From NCBI RefSeq assembly GCF_036038375.1, contig NZ_CP107935.1, forward strand, positions 7,378,001-7,442,000: a DNA stretch of 64,000 bases, written 5' to 3'. This document shows, piece after piece, positions 54,121 through 63,113 of the stretch (the first letter of the stretch is position 1; every line of letters begins with the position of its first letter). Origin of the DNA: Streptomyces sp. NBC_00414 (GTDB lineage Bacteria; Actinomycetota; Actinomycetes; Streptomycetales; Streptomycetaceae). A model generated the notes under the pieces. It did no database searches. It was not told the origin of the DNA and was given only the letters and a program-made list of their open reading frames with translations. A program made the position numbers and the translations under genes.

Positions 54121-55559
54121 CGACCGCTTCCGCCTGGCAGGGCATGAACATCACCGTCGCCGGTCTCGGCGTGAGCGGCATCAGTGCCGCCCGCGCCCTG
54201 GCCGGCCTCGGCGCGTCGGTCACGGTCGTCGACGGGGGTGACTCCCCGGCGCACCGGGAGCGGGCCGTCCCCCTCGAACAGCAGGGCATCGCGGTACGTC
54301 TCGCGGACGCCGACACGCTGCCCGAGGGCACCGACCTGGTGGTCACCTCGCCCGGCTGGAAGCCCGGCAGCCCGCTCTTCCTGGCCGCCGGCAAGGCGGG
54401 CGTGGACGTCGTGGGCGACGTCGAGATCGCCTGGCGCCTGCGCGGCCACGACGGCCGCAGGGCCGCCCCCTGGCTGGCCGTCACCGGCACCAACGGCAAG
54501 ACCACCACGACCCGGATGCTCGCCTCGATCCTGGCCGCCGCGGGCCTGCGTACGGCCGCGGTGGGCAACATCGGCACGCCGATCGTCGACGTGGTGCTGG
54601 GCGACGACGAGGAGTACGCCGATCTCGACGTGCTCGCCGTCGAACTGTCCAGCTATCAGCTGCACTGGGCGCCCTCCCTGCGCGCCCACTCCGCGGCCGT
54701 CCTGAACCTCGCCCCCGACCACCTCGACTGGCACGGCTCCATGGAGGCGTACGCCGCCGACAAGGGACGCGTCTACGAGGGCAACCAGGTCGCCTGCGTC
54801 TACAACGTGGCCGACAAGGCCACCGAGGACCTGGTGCGCGCGGCGGACGTCGAGGAGGGCTGCCGGGCCGTCGGCTTCACGCTCGGCACCCCGGGGCCCT
54901 CCCAACTCGGCGTCGTGGACGGCATCCTGGTCGACCGCGCCTTCGTCGAGGACCGGCACAAGCAGGCCCAGGAACTCGCCGAGATCGCGGACGTCCGTCC
55001 GCCCGCCCCGCACAACATCGCCAACGCCCTCGCGGCGGCGGCCCTGGCCCGCGCCTTCGGCGTGCCCCCCAAGGCCGTCAGGGACGGGCTGAGGGCCTTC
55101 AGGCCGGACGCCCACCGCATCGAGCACGTGGCCGACGTGGACGGGGTCGCCTACGTCGACGACTCCAAGGCCACCAACACGCATGCGGCACAGGCCTCTT
55201 TGGCCGCGTACGAGTCGATCGTGTGGATCGCGGGCGGTCTCGCCAAGGGCGCGACCTTCGACGAAATCGTCGCCGGGTCGGCGAAGCGGCTTCGGGGTGT
55301 CGTGCTGTTCGGCGCGGACCGCGCGCTCATCCGCGAAGCCCTCGCGCGACACGCGCCGGAAGTACCGGTGGTCGACCTCGACCGGACCGACACTGGGGCG
55401 ATGCCCGCGGCGGTCCAGGAGGCGACACGGCTCGCCCGCGCAGGCGACACGGTGCTCCTGGCGCCGGCCTGCGCCTCCATGGACATGTTCACCAACTACA
55501 ACCAGCGCGGTGACATGTTCGCGGAAGCGGTCCGCGAACTCGGCGCCGCGGGCGCCTGA
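54117..55559 (+). CDS. murD: UDP-MurNAc-L-alanine:D-glutamate ligase MurD
   Basis: 480 residues. The N-terminal Rossmann-like domain starts [17 protein letters not shown], the ATP loop is [14 protein letters not shown], and later [23 protein letters not shown] and [12 protein letters not shown] are MurD blocks. It adds D-glutamate to UDP-MurNAc-L-Ala. GTG 54117 overlaps the mraY stop (GTGA). Confidence 0.95.
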   Translation: MTTASAWQGMNITVAGLGVSGISAARALAGLGASVTVVDGGDSPAHRERAVPLEQQGIAVRLADADTLPEGTDLVVTSPGWKPGSPLFLAAGKAGVDVVGDVEIAWRLRGHDGRRAAPWLAVTGTNGKTTTTRMLASILAAAGLRTAAVGNIGTPIVDVVLGDDEEYADLDVLAVELSSYQLHWAPSLRAHSAAVLNLAPDHLDWHGSMEAYAADKGRVYEGNQVACVYNVADKATEDLVRAADVEEGCRAVGFTLGTPGPSQLGVVDGILVDRAFVEDRHKQAQELAEIADVRPPAPHNIANALAAAALARAFGVPPKAVRDGLRAFRPDAHRIEHVADVDGVAYVDDSKATNTHAAQASLAAYESIVWIAGGLAKGATFDEIVAGSAKRLRGVVLFGADRALIREALARHAPEVPVVDLDRTDTGAMPAAVQEATRLARAGDTVLLAPACASMDMFTNYNQRGDMFAEAVRELGAAGA

Positions 55560-55603
55560 CGGCAGGCCCCGGTCCGGCCCGGGCGCCCGGGATCCTTGGG
55601 AGC

Positions 55604-55608
55604 GACAC
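55604..55608 (+). promoter_or_regulatory. GACAC motif upstream of ftsW (WhiA-type site)
   Basis: The sequence AGCGACACGTGACG lies about 140 bases upstream of the ftsW start, in the murD-ftsW gap. GACAC is the motif recognised by the sporulation regulator WhiA, for which ftsW is a known target in Streptomyces. The pentamer alone is short, so position and target, not sequence length, give the support. Confidence 0.45.
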
Positions 55609-55744
55609 GTGACGCCATCGTGGTCGGTGTACCGACGGCGGCCCTCCGCCGGTGGCACGGCACTGTGCGGGCCCCTCGCGCGGCCGGCGCCCGAGAGCCC
55701 CGGGGGACCCCCCTGGGGGCCTCCCGCGGCGGGGGAGGCCCGTC

Positions 55745-57103
55745 ATGCCCACTAGTCGTACAGGGCGTCCTCCCGTCCAGCGCGCCCCCCGGCGGCCCGC
55801 CGCGCCCCGGCCGCCCCGCGACAACCCCGTGGGCCGCCTCTACGGGCGCGCGCGCCGTGCCTGGGACCGGCCGCTGACCGCGTACTACCTGATCCTCGGC
55901 GGCAGCCTGCTGATCACCGTGCTCGGCCTGGTGATGGTGTACTCGGCCTCGCAGATCACCGCGCTCCAGCTGTCACTGCCGGGAAGCTACTTCTTCCGCA
56001 AGCAGTTCCTCGCCGCCGTGCTCGGCGGCCTGCTGCTGCTGGCCGCCTCGCGGATGCCGTCCAAGCTGCACCGGGCGCTGGCGTACCCGATGCTCGCGGG
56101 CTCGGTCTTCCTGATGATCCTCGTCCAGGTGCCGGGGATAGGGGTCGCGGTCAACGGCAACCAGAACTGGATCTCCGTCGGCGGCCCCTTCCAGCTCCAG
56201 CCCAGCGAGTTCGGCAAGCTCGCCCTCGTCCTGTGGGGGGCCGACCTGCTCGCCCGCAAACAGGACAAACGGCTGCTGACCCAGTGGAAGCACATGCTGG
56301 TGCCGCTCGTACCGGTGGCCTTCATGCTGCTCGGGCTGATCATGCTCGGCGGCGACATGGGCACGGCGATCATCCTCACCGCGATCCTCTTCGGCCTCCT
56401 GTGGCTCGCGGGGGCGCCGACCCGGCTCTTCGGCGGCGTGCTCGCCATCGCCGTGACCCTCGGCGTGATCCTCATCAAGACCAGTCCCAACCGCATGGCC
56501 CGCCTCGCCTGCCTCGGCGCCACCGAACCGGGCCCCGGCGACTCCTGCTGGCAGGCCGTGCACGGTATCTACGCGCTGGCCTCCGGGGGGCTCTTCGGCT
56601 CCGGCCTCGGGGCGAGTGTGGAGAAATGGGGTCAACTCCCCGAGGCACACACCGACTTCATCTTCGCGATCACAGGTGAGGAACTCGGTCTGGCGGGCAC
56701 TCTGTCGGTACTCGCACTCTTCGCGGCTCTAGGCTATGCGGGTATCCGCGTGGCCGGACGCACGGAGGACCCCTTCGTGAGGTACGCCGCGGGTGGCGTG
56801 ACCACCTGGATCACGGCTCAGGCCGTGATCAACATCGGTGCGGTGCTCGGTCTGCTGCCGATCGCCGGAGTCCCGCTCCCGCTGTTCTCCTACGGGGGTT
56901 CCGCCCTGTTGCCGACCATGTTCGCCATCGGGCTCCTGATCGCCTTCGCGCGTGAGGACCCCGCTGCGCGGACGGCACTCGCGATGCGGCAACCCCGCTT
57001 TGGCAGAAAGCGGGCTGCGGTGAGAGGCTCCGCTGTCCGGGGGCCTCGGAAGTGGAACACGATGCGACGGCGTGCCTCGGCGCGTTCGTCCGGAGAGCGG
57101 TGA
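55745..57103 (+). CDS. ftsW: Septal glycosyltransferase FtsW (SEDS family)
   Basis: 452 residues with about ten membrane helices after a 45-residue basic/proline-rich cytoplasmic leader. SEDS hallmarks are GNQNWISVGGPFQLQPSEFGK, GGDMGTA, PEAHTDFIFAITGEELG and PLPLFSYGGSA. It polymerises lipid II into glycan at the septum together with FtsI. ATG 55745 with GGGAGG upstream is preferred over longer Arg/Gly-rich starts. The gap from murD (185 bases) suggests its own promoter. Confidence 0.93.
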   Translation: MPTSRTGRPPVQRAPRRPAAPRPPRDNPVGRLYGRARRAWDRPLTAYYLILGGSLLITVLGLVMVYSASQITALQLSLPGSYFFRKQFLAAVLGGLLLLAASRMPSKLHRALAYPMLAGSVFLMILVQVPGIGVAVNGNQNWISVGGPFQLQPSEFGKLALVLWGADLLARKQDKRLLTQWKHMLVPLVPVAFMLLGLIMLGGDMGTAIILTAILFGLLWLAGAPTRLFGGVLAIAVTLGVILIKTSPNRMARLACLGATEPGPGDSCWQAVHGIYALASGGLFGSGLGASVEKWGQLPEAHTDFIFAITGEELGLAGTLSVLALFAALGYAGIRVAGRTEDPFVRYAAGGVTTWITAQAVINIGAVLGLLPIAGVPLPLFSYGGSALLPTMFAIGLLIAFAREDPAARTALAMRQPRFGRKRAAVRGSAVRGPRKWNTMRRRASARSSGER

Positions 57104-57109
57104 ATTTCG

Positions 57110-58198
57110 GTGCATGTCGTACTCGCCGGTGGGGGGACCGCCGGCCACATCGAGCCCGCGCTCGCCCTCGCGGACGCCCTGCGCAGGCAGGACCCGACCG
57201 TGGGAATCACGGCATTGGGCACGGAGCGCGGACTTGAGACCCGACTCGTACCAGAACGGGGCTACGAACTCGGGCTGATCCCCGCGGTACCGCTGCCGCG
57301 CAAGCCCACCCCCGAGCTGATCACCGTCCCCGGACGGCTGCGCGGCACGATCAAGGCGGCCGAGCAGATCCTGGAGCGCGTCAAGGCGGACGCGGTCGTC
57401 GGCTTCGGCGGCTACGTCGCCCTGCCCGGCTACCTCGCGGCCAAGCGCCTCGGTGTGCCGATCGTGGTCCACGAGGCCAACGCCCGGCCGGGCCTCGCCA
57501 ACAAGATCGGTTCGCGGTACGCGGCCCAGGTCGCCGTCTCCACGCCCGACAGCAAGCTGCGCAACGCCCGGTACATCGGTATCCCGCTGCGCCGCTCCAT
57601 CGCCACGCTCGACCGGGCGGCCGTCCGCCCCGAGGCCCGCGCCGCTTTCGGGCTCGACCCCTCCCTGCCGACGCTGCTGGTCTCCGGCGGCTCGCAGGGC
57701 GCCCGCCGCCTCAACGAGGTGATCGAGCAGACCGCCCCGTACCTCCAGCAGGCCGGCATCCAGATCCTGCACGCGGTCGGCCCGAAGAACGAACTGCCGC
57801 AGGTCCACCAGATGCCGGGGATGCCCCCGTACATCCCGGTACCGTACGTGGACCGGATGGACCTCGCGTACGCGGCGGCCGACATGATGCTCTGCCGCGC
57901 GGGCGCGATGACCGTCGCCGAACTCTCCGCCGTCGGGCTCCCGGCCGTCTACGTCCCGCTGCCCATCGGCAACGGCGAACAGCGGCTGAACGCCCAGCCG
58001 GTGGTCAAGGCCGGCGGCGGACTGCTGGTCGACGACGCGGAACTGACGCCGCACTGGATCCAGGCCAATGTCCTGCCCGTGCTCGCCGATCCGCACCGGC
58101 TGTTCGAGATGTCGCGCGCGGCCTCCGAGTTCGGCCGCCGGGACGCCGACGACCTGCTCGTCGGGATGGTGTACGAGGCGATCGCGTCACGCCGCTAG
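57110..58198 (+). CDS. murG: Undecaprenyl-PP-MurNAc-pentapeptide GlcNAc transferase MurG
   Basis: 362 residues, GT28. The N-terminal VLAGGGTAGHIEPALALAD loop, GFGGYVALPGYLAA, HEANARPGLANK, VSGGSQGARRLNE and RAGAMTVAELSAVGLPAVYVP (UDP-GlcNAc binding) are all present. It converts lipid I to lipid II. The start is GTG 57110, six bases after the ftsW stop, with GGAGAG upstream. Confidence 0.96.
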   Translation: MHVVLAGGGTAGHIEPALALADALRRQDPTVGITALGTERGLETRLVPERGYELGLIPAVPLPRKPTPELITVPGRLRGTIKAAEQILERVKADAVVGFGGYVALPGYLAAKRLGVPIVVHEANARPGLANKIGSRYAAQVAVSTPDSKLRNARYIGIPLRRSIATLDRAAVRPEARAAFGLDPSLPTLLVSGGSQGARRLNEVIEQTAPYLQQAGIQILHAVGPKNELPQVHQMPGMPPYIPVPYVDRMDLAYAAADMMLCRAGAMTVAELSAVGLPAVYVPLPIGNGEQRLNAQPVVKAGGGLLVDDAELTPHWIQANVLPVLADPHRLFEMSRAASEFGRRDADDLLVGMVYEAIASRR

Positions 58199-58221
58199 CG
58201 CGTGGCAGAAGGCAGGGGAGC

Positions 58222-59007
58222 GTGGCCGGACCGACCACCGCAGAACGCGGCGAACGGCAGCATCTGGACTCCGGCCCGCCCCGGCCGCCCTTCCTCAGGA
58301 GGCTGCCGAAGCCTCGTACGCTCATTGTTGTGATGGTCTGCCTGGCCCTGCTCGCCGCGAGCGGGGTCTGGGTTCTCTACGGCTCGCAGTGGACGCGCGT
58401 GGAGCGGGTATCGGCCTCCGGGACACGGGTTCTGACGGCCGAACAGGTCGTCGAGGCGGCCGATGTCCGGATCGGATCGCCGTTGATTTCCGTCGACACC
58501 GACGCGATTGAGGCAACACTGCTCCGGAAATTGCCCCGAATTGACTCGGTTGACGTCGTCCGTTCCTGGCCCCACGGAATCGGGCTGAAAGTAACTGAGC
58601 GTAGGCCGGTCCTCATTGTCGAAAAGGGCGGAAAGTTCGTCGAAGTGGACGCCAAGGGTGTGCGATATGCCACGGTTTCGCGTGCCCCGCAGGACGTACC
58701 CGTACTGGAATTGACGGTGTCCCACTCGGCGGGCCTGCGCCGCTTCGGCGCCGACCGGCTGGTGCGCGAGGCGGTGCTCGTGGCCAGTTCCCTTCCGGCC
58801 GCGGTCGCCCGCGCGACCCGGGTCGTCAAGGTCCGTTCGTACGACTCCGTCACGCTGGAGTTGAGTGGCGACCGCACCGTCGACTGGGGCAGTGGTGAGA
58901 AGGGCCGCGCCAAGGCGCATACGCTCATTGCTCTCATGAAAGCCGCTCCGGAGGCGGGACACTTCGACGTAAGTGTTCCCACCGCCCCTGCGTCATCCGG
59001 GAGTTGA
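58222..59007 (+). CDS. ftsQ: Cell division protein FtsQ
   Basis: 261 residues. A cytoplasmic leader of about 32 residues, one transmembrane helix (about 33-53), a POTRA domain (about 57-125: VERVSASGTRVLTAEQVVEAAD) and the FtsQ beta domain. It recruits FtsL/DivIC at the septum. The middle of the gene (about 58490-58690) is slightly less GC-rich than its neighbours. GTG 58222 has AGGGGAGC upstream. Between murG and ftsZ is the standard place. Confidence 0.92.
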   Translation: MAGPTTAERGERQHLDSGPPRPPFLRRLPKPRTLIVVMVCLALLAASGVWVLYGSQWTRVERVSASGTRVLTAEQVVEAADVRIGSPLISVDTDAIEATLLRKLPRIDSVDVVRSWPHGIGLKVTERRPVLIVEKGGKFVEVDAKGVRYATVSRAPQDVPVLELTVSHSAGLRRFGADRLVREAVLVASSLPAAVARATRVVKVRSYDSVTLELSGDRTVDWGSGEKGRAKAHTLIALMKAAPEAGHFDVSVPTAPASSGS

Positions 59008-59282
59008 CGCATGTCTGCGCAGGCCAGCACCCTGGTTGGGCAGCGACATGGCTGATCACATAGGGTGAAAAGAAAAACGGGAGGTTCGGCGTGTTCGTTG
59101 AACGTGCGCCACTTGTCGACTTAGTGTCCTGTTCGGAAGAGTCCAAGGAACAGACACACTGGTAACCCTAAACTTCAGCGTTAGGGTTCGGGTCGGCGTT
59201 CGGACCGTCCCATTCGGCATCAGTCGTCGGATCGCGACCGTGCGAGGCGACGACACGTAACTCGAGGCGAGAGGCCTTCGAC
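59008..59282 (+). promoter_or_regulatory. ftsZ promoter region
   Basis: In S. coelicolor ftsZ is transcribed from several promoters in the ftsQ-ftsZ gap, one of them sporulation-specific. Here the 275-base gap is AT-rich by local standards and contains an inverted repeat AACCCTAA (59164-59171) with TTAGGGTT (59181-59188), and an inverted pair of WhiA-type pentamers, GTGTC at 59124-59128 and GACAC at 59153-59157. I cannot place the individual start sites. Confidence 0.7.
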
Positions 59283-60479
59283 GTGGCAGCACCGCAGAAC
59301 TACCTCGCAGTCATCAAAGTCATCGGTGTCGGCGGCGGTGGTGTCAATGCCATCAACCGGATGATCGAGGTCGGTCTCAAGGGCGTCGAGTTCATCGCCA
59401 TCAACACGGACGCCCAGGCGCTGTTGATGAGCGACGCCGACGTCAAACTCGACGTCGGCCGCGAACTCACCCGCGGACTCGGCGCCGGAGCCAACCCGGC
59501 CGTCGGCCGCAAGGCGGCAGAGGACCACCGCGAGGAGATCGAGGAGGTCCTCAAGGGGGCCGACATGGTCTTCGTGACAGCCGGCGAGGGCGGCGGCACC
59601 GGCACCGGCGGCGCGCCGGTGGTGGCCAACATCGCCCGCTCGCTCGGCGCACTCACCATCGGCGTGGTCACCCGCCCCTTCACCTTCGAGGGCCGGCGCC
59701 GCGCCAACCAGGCCGAGGACGGCATCGCGGAACTCCGCGAAGAGGTCGACACCCTCATCGTCATCCCCAACGACCGGCTGCTGTCCATCTCGGACCGCCA
59801 GGTCTCGGTCCTCGACGCGTTCAAGTCGGCGGACCAGGTCCTGCTCTCCGGTGTCCAGGGCATCACCGACCTCATCACCACCCCCGGTCTGATCAACCTC
59901 GACTTCGCCGACGTCAAGTCCGTGATGTCCGAGGCCGGTTCGGCCCTCATGGGTATCGGCTCGGCCCGCGGCGACGACCGCGCGGTGGCGGCCGCCGAGA
60001 TGGCGATCTCCTCGCCGCTCCTGGAAGCCTCCATCGACGGTGCCCGGGGCGTACTGCTCTCGATCTCCGGCGGTTCGGACCTCGGCCTGTTCGAGATCAA
60101 CGAGGCCGCCCAGCTGGTGAGCGAGGCCGCGCACCCCGAGGCCAACATCATCTTCGGCGCGGTCATCGACGACGCGCTCGGCGACGAGGTACGGGTCACC
60201 GTCATCGCGGCCGGGTTCGACGGCGGGCAGCCTCCGTCCAAGCGGGACACCGTGCTCGGCTCGTCCTCCACCAAGCGCGACGAGCCCGCGCCGGTGCGGG
60301 CGGGCGACAGCCGTCCGTCCTTCGGCTCGCTCGGCAGCGTCACGCCCAAGGAGGCGCCGGAGCCCGCTCCGGAGCCGGCTAGCAACGAACTGCCGCCCGT
60401 CTCCCCGCCGGTCCCGCCGTCGCGGACCTACTCCGACAGCGCGGCGGAGGAGCTGGACGTGCCGGACTTCCTCAAGTGA
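59283..60479 (+). CDS. ftsZ: Cell division GTPase FtsZ
   Basis: 398 residues, the normal Streptomyces length. [30 protein letters not shown] (tubulin signature), [10 protein letters not shown], and the T7 loop [11 protein letters not shown] are intact; a Pro/Ser/Glu-rich linker leads to the conserved C-terminal peptide ELDVPDFLK that binds SepF. It assembles into vegetative and sporulation Z-rings. GTG 59283 has GCGAGAGG upstream. Its stop overlaps pgeF. Confidence 0.98.
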   Translation: MAAPQNYLAVIKVIGVGGGGVNAINRMIEVGLKGVEFIAINTDAQALLMSDADVKLDVGRELTRGLGAGANPAVGRKAAEDHREEIEEVLKGADMVFVTAGEGGGTGTGGAPVVANIARSLGALTIGVVTRPFTFEGRRRANQAEDGIAELREEVDTLIVIPNDRLLSISDRQVSVLDAFKSADQVLLSGVQGITDLITTPGLINLDFADVKSVMSEAGSALMGIGSARGDDRAVAAAEMAISSPLLEASIDGARGVLLSISGGSDLGLFEINEAAQLVSEAAHPEANIIFGAVIDDALGDEVRVTVIAAGFDGGQPPSKRDTVLGSSSTKRDEPAPVRAGDSRPSFGSLGSVTPKEAPEPAPEPASNELPPVSPPVPPSRTYSDSAAEELDVPDFLK

Positions 60480-61213
60480 TAGGACGGCGCTCAGCAGTGG
60501 GCACCGTGAGCGGCGCGCACTTCGCCTTCACCGACAGGTGGGGCGGGGTGAGCGCCGTTCCGTACGAAGAGCTCAATCTCGGCGGGGCGGTCGGCGACGA
60601 CTCCGGGGCCGTACGGACCAATCGTGAGCTGGCGGCCAAGTCGCTCGGTCTCGACCCGGCGCGGGTCGTCTGGATGAACCAGGTGCACGGACCCGACGTG
60701 ACCGTCGTCGACGAACCCTGGGGCGAGCGCCCGGTCCCGGAGACCGACGCGGTCGTCACCGCCCGCCGGGGCCTCGCCCTCGCGGTGCTCACCGCGGACT
60801 GCACACCCGTCCTGCTCGCGGACCCCGTCGCGGGGATCGTGGCCGCGGCCCACGCGGGACGGCCGGGCATGGTCGCCGGAGTCGTACCCGCCGCCGTGGA
60901 GGCCATGGTGGAACTCGGCGCCGAACCCGGCCGGATCGTGGCCCGCACCGGCCCCGCCGTCTGCGGCCGGTGCTACGAGGTGCCGGACGCGATGCGGGCC
61001 GAGGTCGCGGCCGTCGAGCCCGCGGCGTACGCCGAAACCAGCTGGGGCACGCCGGCGGTCGATGTGACCGCGGGGGTGCACGCGCAGCTGGAGCGGCTCG
61101 GGGTGCGCGACCGGGAGCAGTCGCCGGTCTGCACGATCGAGTCGGACGATCATTTCTCGTACCGTCGGGACGGCCTCACCGGCCGGCTCGCGGGCTATGT
61201 GTGGCTGGACTGA
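60476..61213 (+). CDS. pgeF: Peptidoglycan editing factor / purine nucleoside phosphorylase (YlmD/YfiH)
   Basis: 245 residues of the laccase-domain COG1496 family. The zinc-site triad appears as [15 protein letters not shown] and AAHAGRPG (His-Cys-His). In E. coli PgeF prevents L-Ser misincorporation in precursor stems, and related proteins show purine nucleoside phosphorylase activity. GTG 60476 overlaps the ftsZ stop. It lies between ftsZ and yggS as in other actinobacteria (ylmD). Confidence 0.92.
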   Translation: MIGRRSAVGTVSGAHFAFTDRWGGVSAVPYEELNLGGAVGDDSGAVRTNRELAAKSLGLDPARVVWMNQVHGPDVTVVDEPWGERPVPETDAVVTARRGLALAVLTADCTPVLLADPVAGIVAAAHAGRPGMVAGVVPAAVEAMVELGAEPGRIVARTGPAVCGRCYEVPDAMRAEVAAVEPAAYAETSWGTPAVDVTAGVHAQLERLGVRDREQSPVCTIESDDHFSYRRDGLTGRLAGYVWLD

Positions 61214-61219
61214 TCGGGC

Positions 61220-61954
61220 ATGACGGACCGTAGGACGGAACTCGCCGGGAACCTGGCGGACGTGGAGGAGCGCATCGCCGCCGCGTGCGCGGCGGCCGGG
61301 CGCAAGCGTGAAGAGGTGACCCTGATCGTGGTCACCAAGACCTACCCCGCCGAGGATGTGCGGATCCTGTCGGAACTCGGTGTGCGGCACGTCGCCGAGA
61401 ACCGTGACCAGGACGCGGCGCCCAAGGCCGCGGCCTGCTCCGATCTGCCCCTGTCCTGGCACTTCGTGGGCCAGTTGCAGACCAACAAAGTGCGTTCGGT
61501 GGTCGGTTACGCCGACGTCGTGCAGTCCGTCGACCGGGCCCGGCTCGTCACCGCCCTGTCGAAGGAAGCGGTGCGCACGGAACGCGAGGTGGGCTGCCTC
61601 ATCCAGGTTGCGCTCGACGCGGAGCAGTCCGCGGCGGGAAAGGGTGGACTGGGGGAGCGCGGTGGTGTAGGGGTCGAAGGCGTCGGGGAGTTGGGCGAAC
61701 TCGTCGCCCGGGCGCCGGGTCTGAGGCTCGACGGACTGATGACCGTCGCTCCGCTCACCGGCCCGTACGCGGGGCGTGAACTGGCGGCGTTCGAGCGCCT
61801 GATGGATTTGTCGACTGACCTGCGCCGCGCTCATCCGGCTGCGAACATGGTCTCGGCAGGGATGAGTGCAGACCTCGAACAAGCAGTGACGGCCGGAGCG
61901 ACACATGTACGCGTCGGCACTGCGGTACTCGGCGTCCGCCCCAGGCTCGGGTAA
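61220..61954 (+). CDS. YggS/PLPBP-type pyridoxal-phosphate homeostasis protein (YlmE)
   Basis: 244 residues, single-domain alanine-racemase-like barrel. The PLP lysine is in VVTKTYPAE near residue 37, [11 protein letters not shown] and [10 protein letters not shown] are the phosphate-binding blocks. The family buffers vitamin B6. A Gly-rich insertion (residues about 140-153: [12 protein letters not shown]) is not typical. ATG 61220 is seven bases after the pgeF stop. Confidence 0.93.
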   Translation: MTDRRTELAGNLADVEERIAAACAAAGRKREEVTLIVVTKTYPAEDVRILSELGVRHVAENRDQDAAPKAAACSDLPLSWHFVGQLQTNKVRSVVGYADVVQSVDRARLVTALSKEAVRTEREVGCLIQVALDAEQSAAGKGGLGERGGVGVEGVGELGELVARAPGLRLDGLMTVAPLTGPYAGRELAAFERLMDLSTDLRRAHPAANMVSAGMSADLEQAVTAGATHVRVGTAVLGVRPRLG

Positions 61955-62081
61955 CGTCGCCAAGAAGTCGGACCACAGCAGAAAATATGGTCATTACCGC
62001 CGCTGGCGGGCAGACGACCTCGTGGATCGCGGGCACTTGGCAACAGTCAGCCGATCCACCACAGAGCGGAGGACTCAGAGC

Positions 62082-62723
62082 ATGGCCGGCGCGATGCGCA
62101 AGATGGCGGTCTACCTCGGCCTCGTGGAGGACGATGGGTACGACGGCAGGGGCTTCGACCCCGATGACGACTTCGAGCCCGAGCTTGATCCGGAGCCCGA
62201 GCGGGACCGCCGACGGCATGAGCCGTCGCATCAGTCGCACCAGCCACACCAGTCCCAAAGGGACGAACCGGTACGAGTGGTGCATGCTCCGGTGCAGCGG
62301 GAGCCCGCGCCCCATTCCGCTTCGCTGGGCGCGGAATCCGGCCGCCCGGCCCGGATCGCCCCCGTGGCGTCCATCACACAAGAACGTCAAAGCCTGGAGA
62401 AGAACGCGCCGGTGATCATGCCCAAGGTCGTGTCGGAACGAGAGCCGTACAGGATCACCACGCTGCACCCCCGGACCTACAACGAGGCCCGTACCATCGG
62501 GGAACACTTCCGTGAGGGCACCCCGGTGATCATGAATCTGACCGAGATGGATGACACGGACGCCAAGCGACTTGTCGACTTTGCGGCCGGTTTGGTGTTT
62601 GGTCTCCACGGGAGCATCGAGCGGGTGACGCAGAAGGTGTTCCTGCTGTCTCCTGCTAACGTCGATGTCACGGCGGAGGACAAGGCTCGCATCGCAGAGG
62701 GCGGGTTCTTCAACCAGAGCTGA
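62082..62723 (+). CDS. sepF: Cell division protein SepF
   Basis: 213 residues. It starts [18 protein letters not shown], the amphipathic membrane-targeting helix, followed by a highly charged disordered linker (about 20-95, rich in Asp/Glu/His/Gln/Arg) and the SepF domain (about 115-205: [51 protein letters not shown]). It tethers FtsZ to the membrane in actinobacteria, which lack FtsA. ATG 62082 has GCGGAGG upstream. Confidence 0.95.
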   Translation: MAGAMRKMAVYLGLVEDDGYDGRGFDPDDDFEPELDPEPERDRRRHEPSHQSHQPHQSQRDEPVRVVHAPVQREPAPHSASLGAESGRPARIAPVASITQERQSLEKNAPVIMPKVVSEREPYRITTLHPRTYNEARTIGEHFREGTPVIMNLTEMDDTDAKRLVDFAAGLVFGLHGSIERVTQKVFLLSPANVDVTAEDKARIAEGGFFNQS

Positions 62724-62773
62724 GACGCAGGACCGGACAGCACGGAAAACAGGGGAGAGGGACGCACGGAATC

Positions 62774-63058
62774 ATGAGCGTGGTCGGGCAGGTTCTCTAC
62801 GTCGTGCTGATGTGTTTCCTCATCGTGCTGATCTTCCGGTTGGTCATGGACTACGTCTTCCAGTTCGCCCGCTCATGGCAACCCGGCAAGGCGATGGTGG
62901 TCGTTCTTGAGGCGACCTACACTGTCACTGATCCACCGCTCAAGCTTCTGCGGCGGTTCATCCCGCCGCTACGTCTCGGGGGCGTGGCGCTCGACCTGTC
63001 CTTCTTCGTACTGATGATCATCGTCTACATCCTGATCTCCGTTGTGAGCCGGCTGTGA
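62774..63058 (+). CDS. YggT/YlmG-family membrane protein
   Basis: 94 residues with two transmembrane helices and the signature LLRRFIPPLRLGGVALDLSFF between them. The family is near division genes in many bacteria; its exact role is unknown, with links to osmotic stress and division. ATG 62774 follows GGGGAGAGG. Confidence 0.93.
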   Translation: MSVVGQVLYVVLMCFLIVLIFRLVMDYVFQFARSWQPGKAMVVVLEATYTVTDPPLKLLRRFIPPLRLGGVALDLSFFVLMIIVYILISVVSRL

Positions 63059-63113
63059 ACGATACGGTCTTGCCGAACGCCGACGATGCCGACGACTACG
63101 TTGAGGTGAAGAG

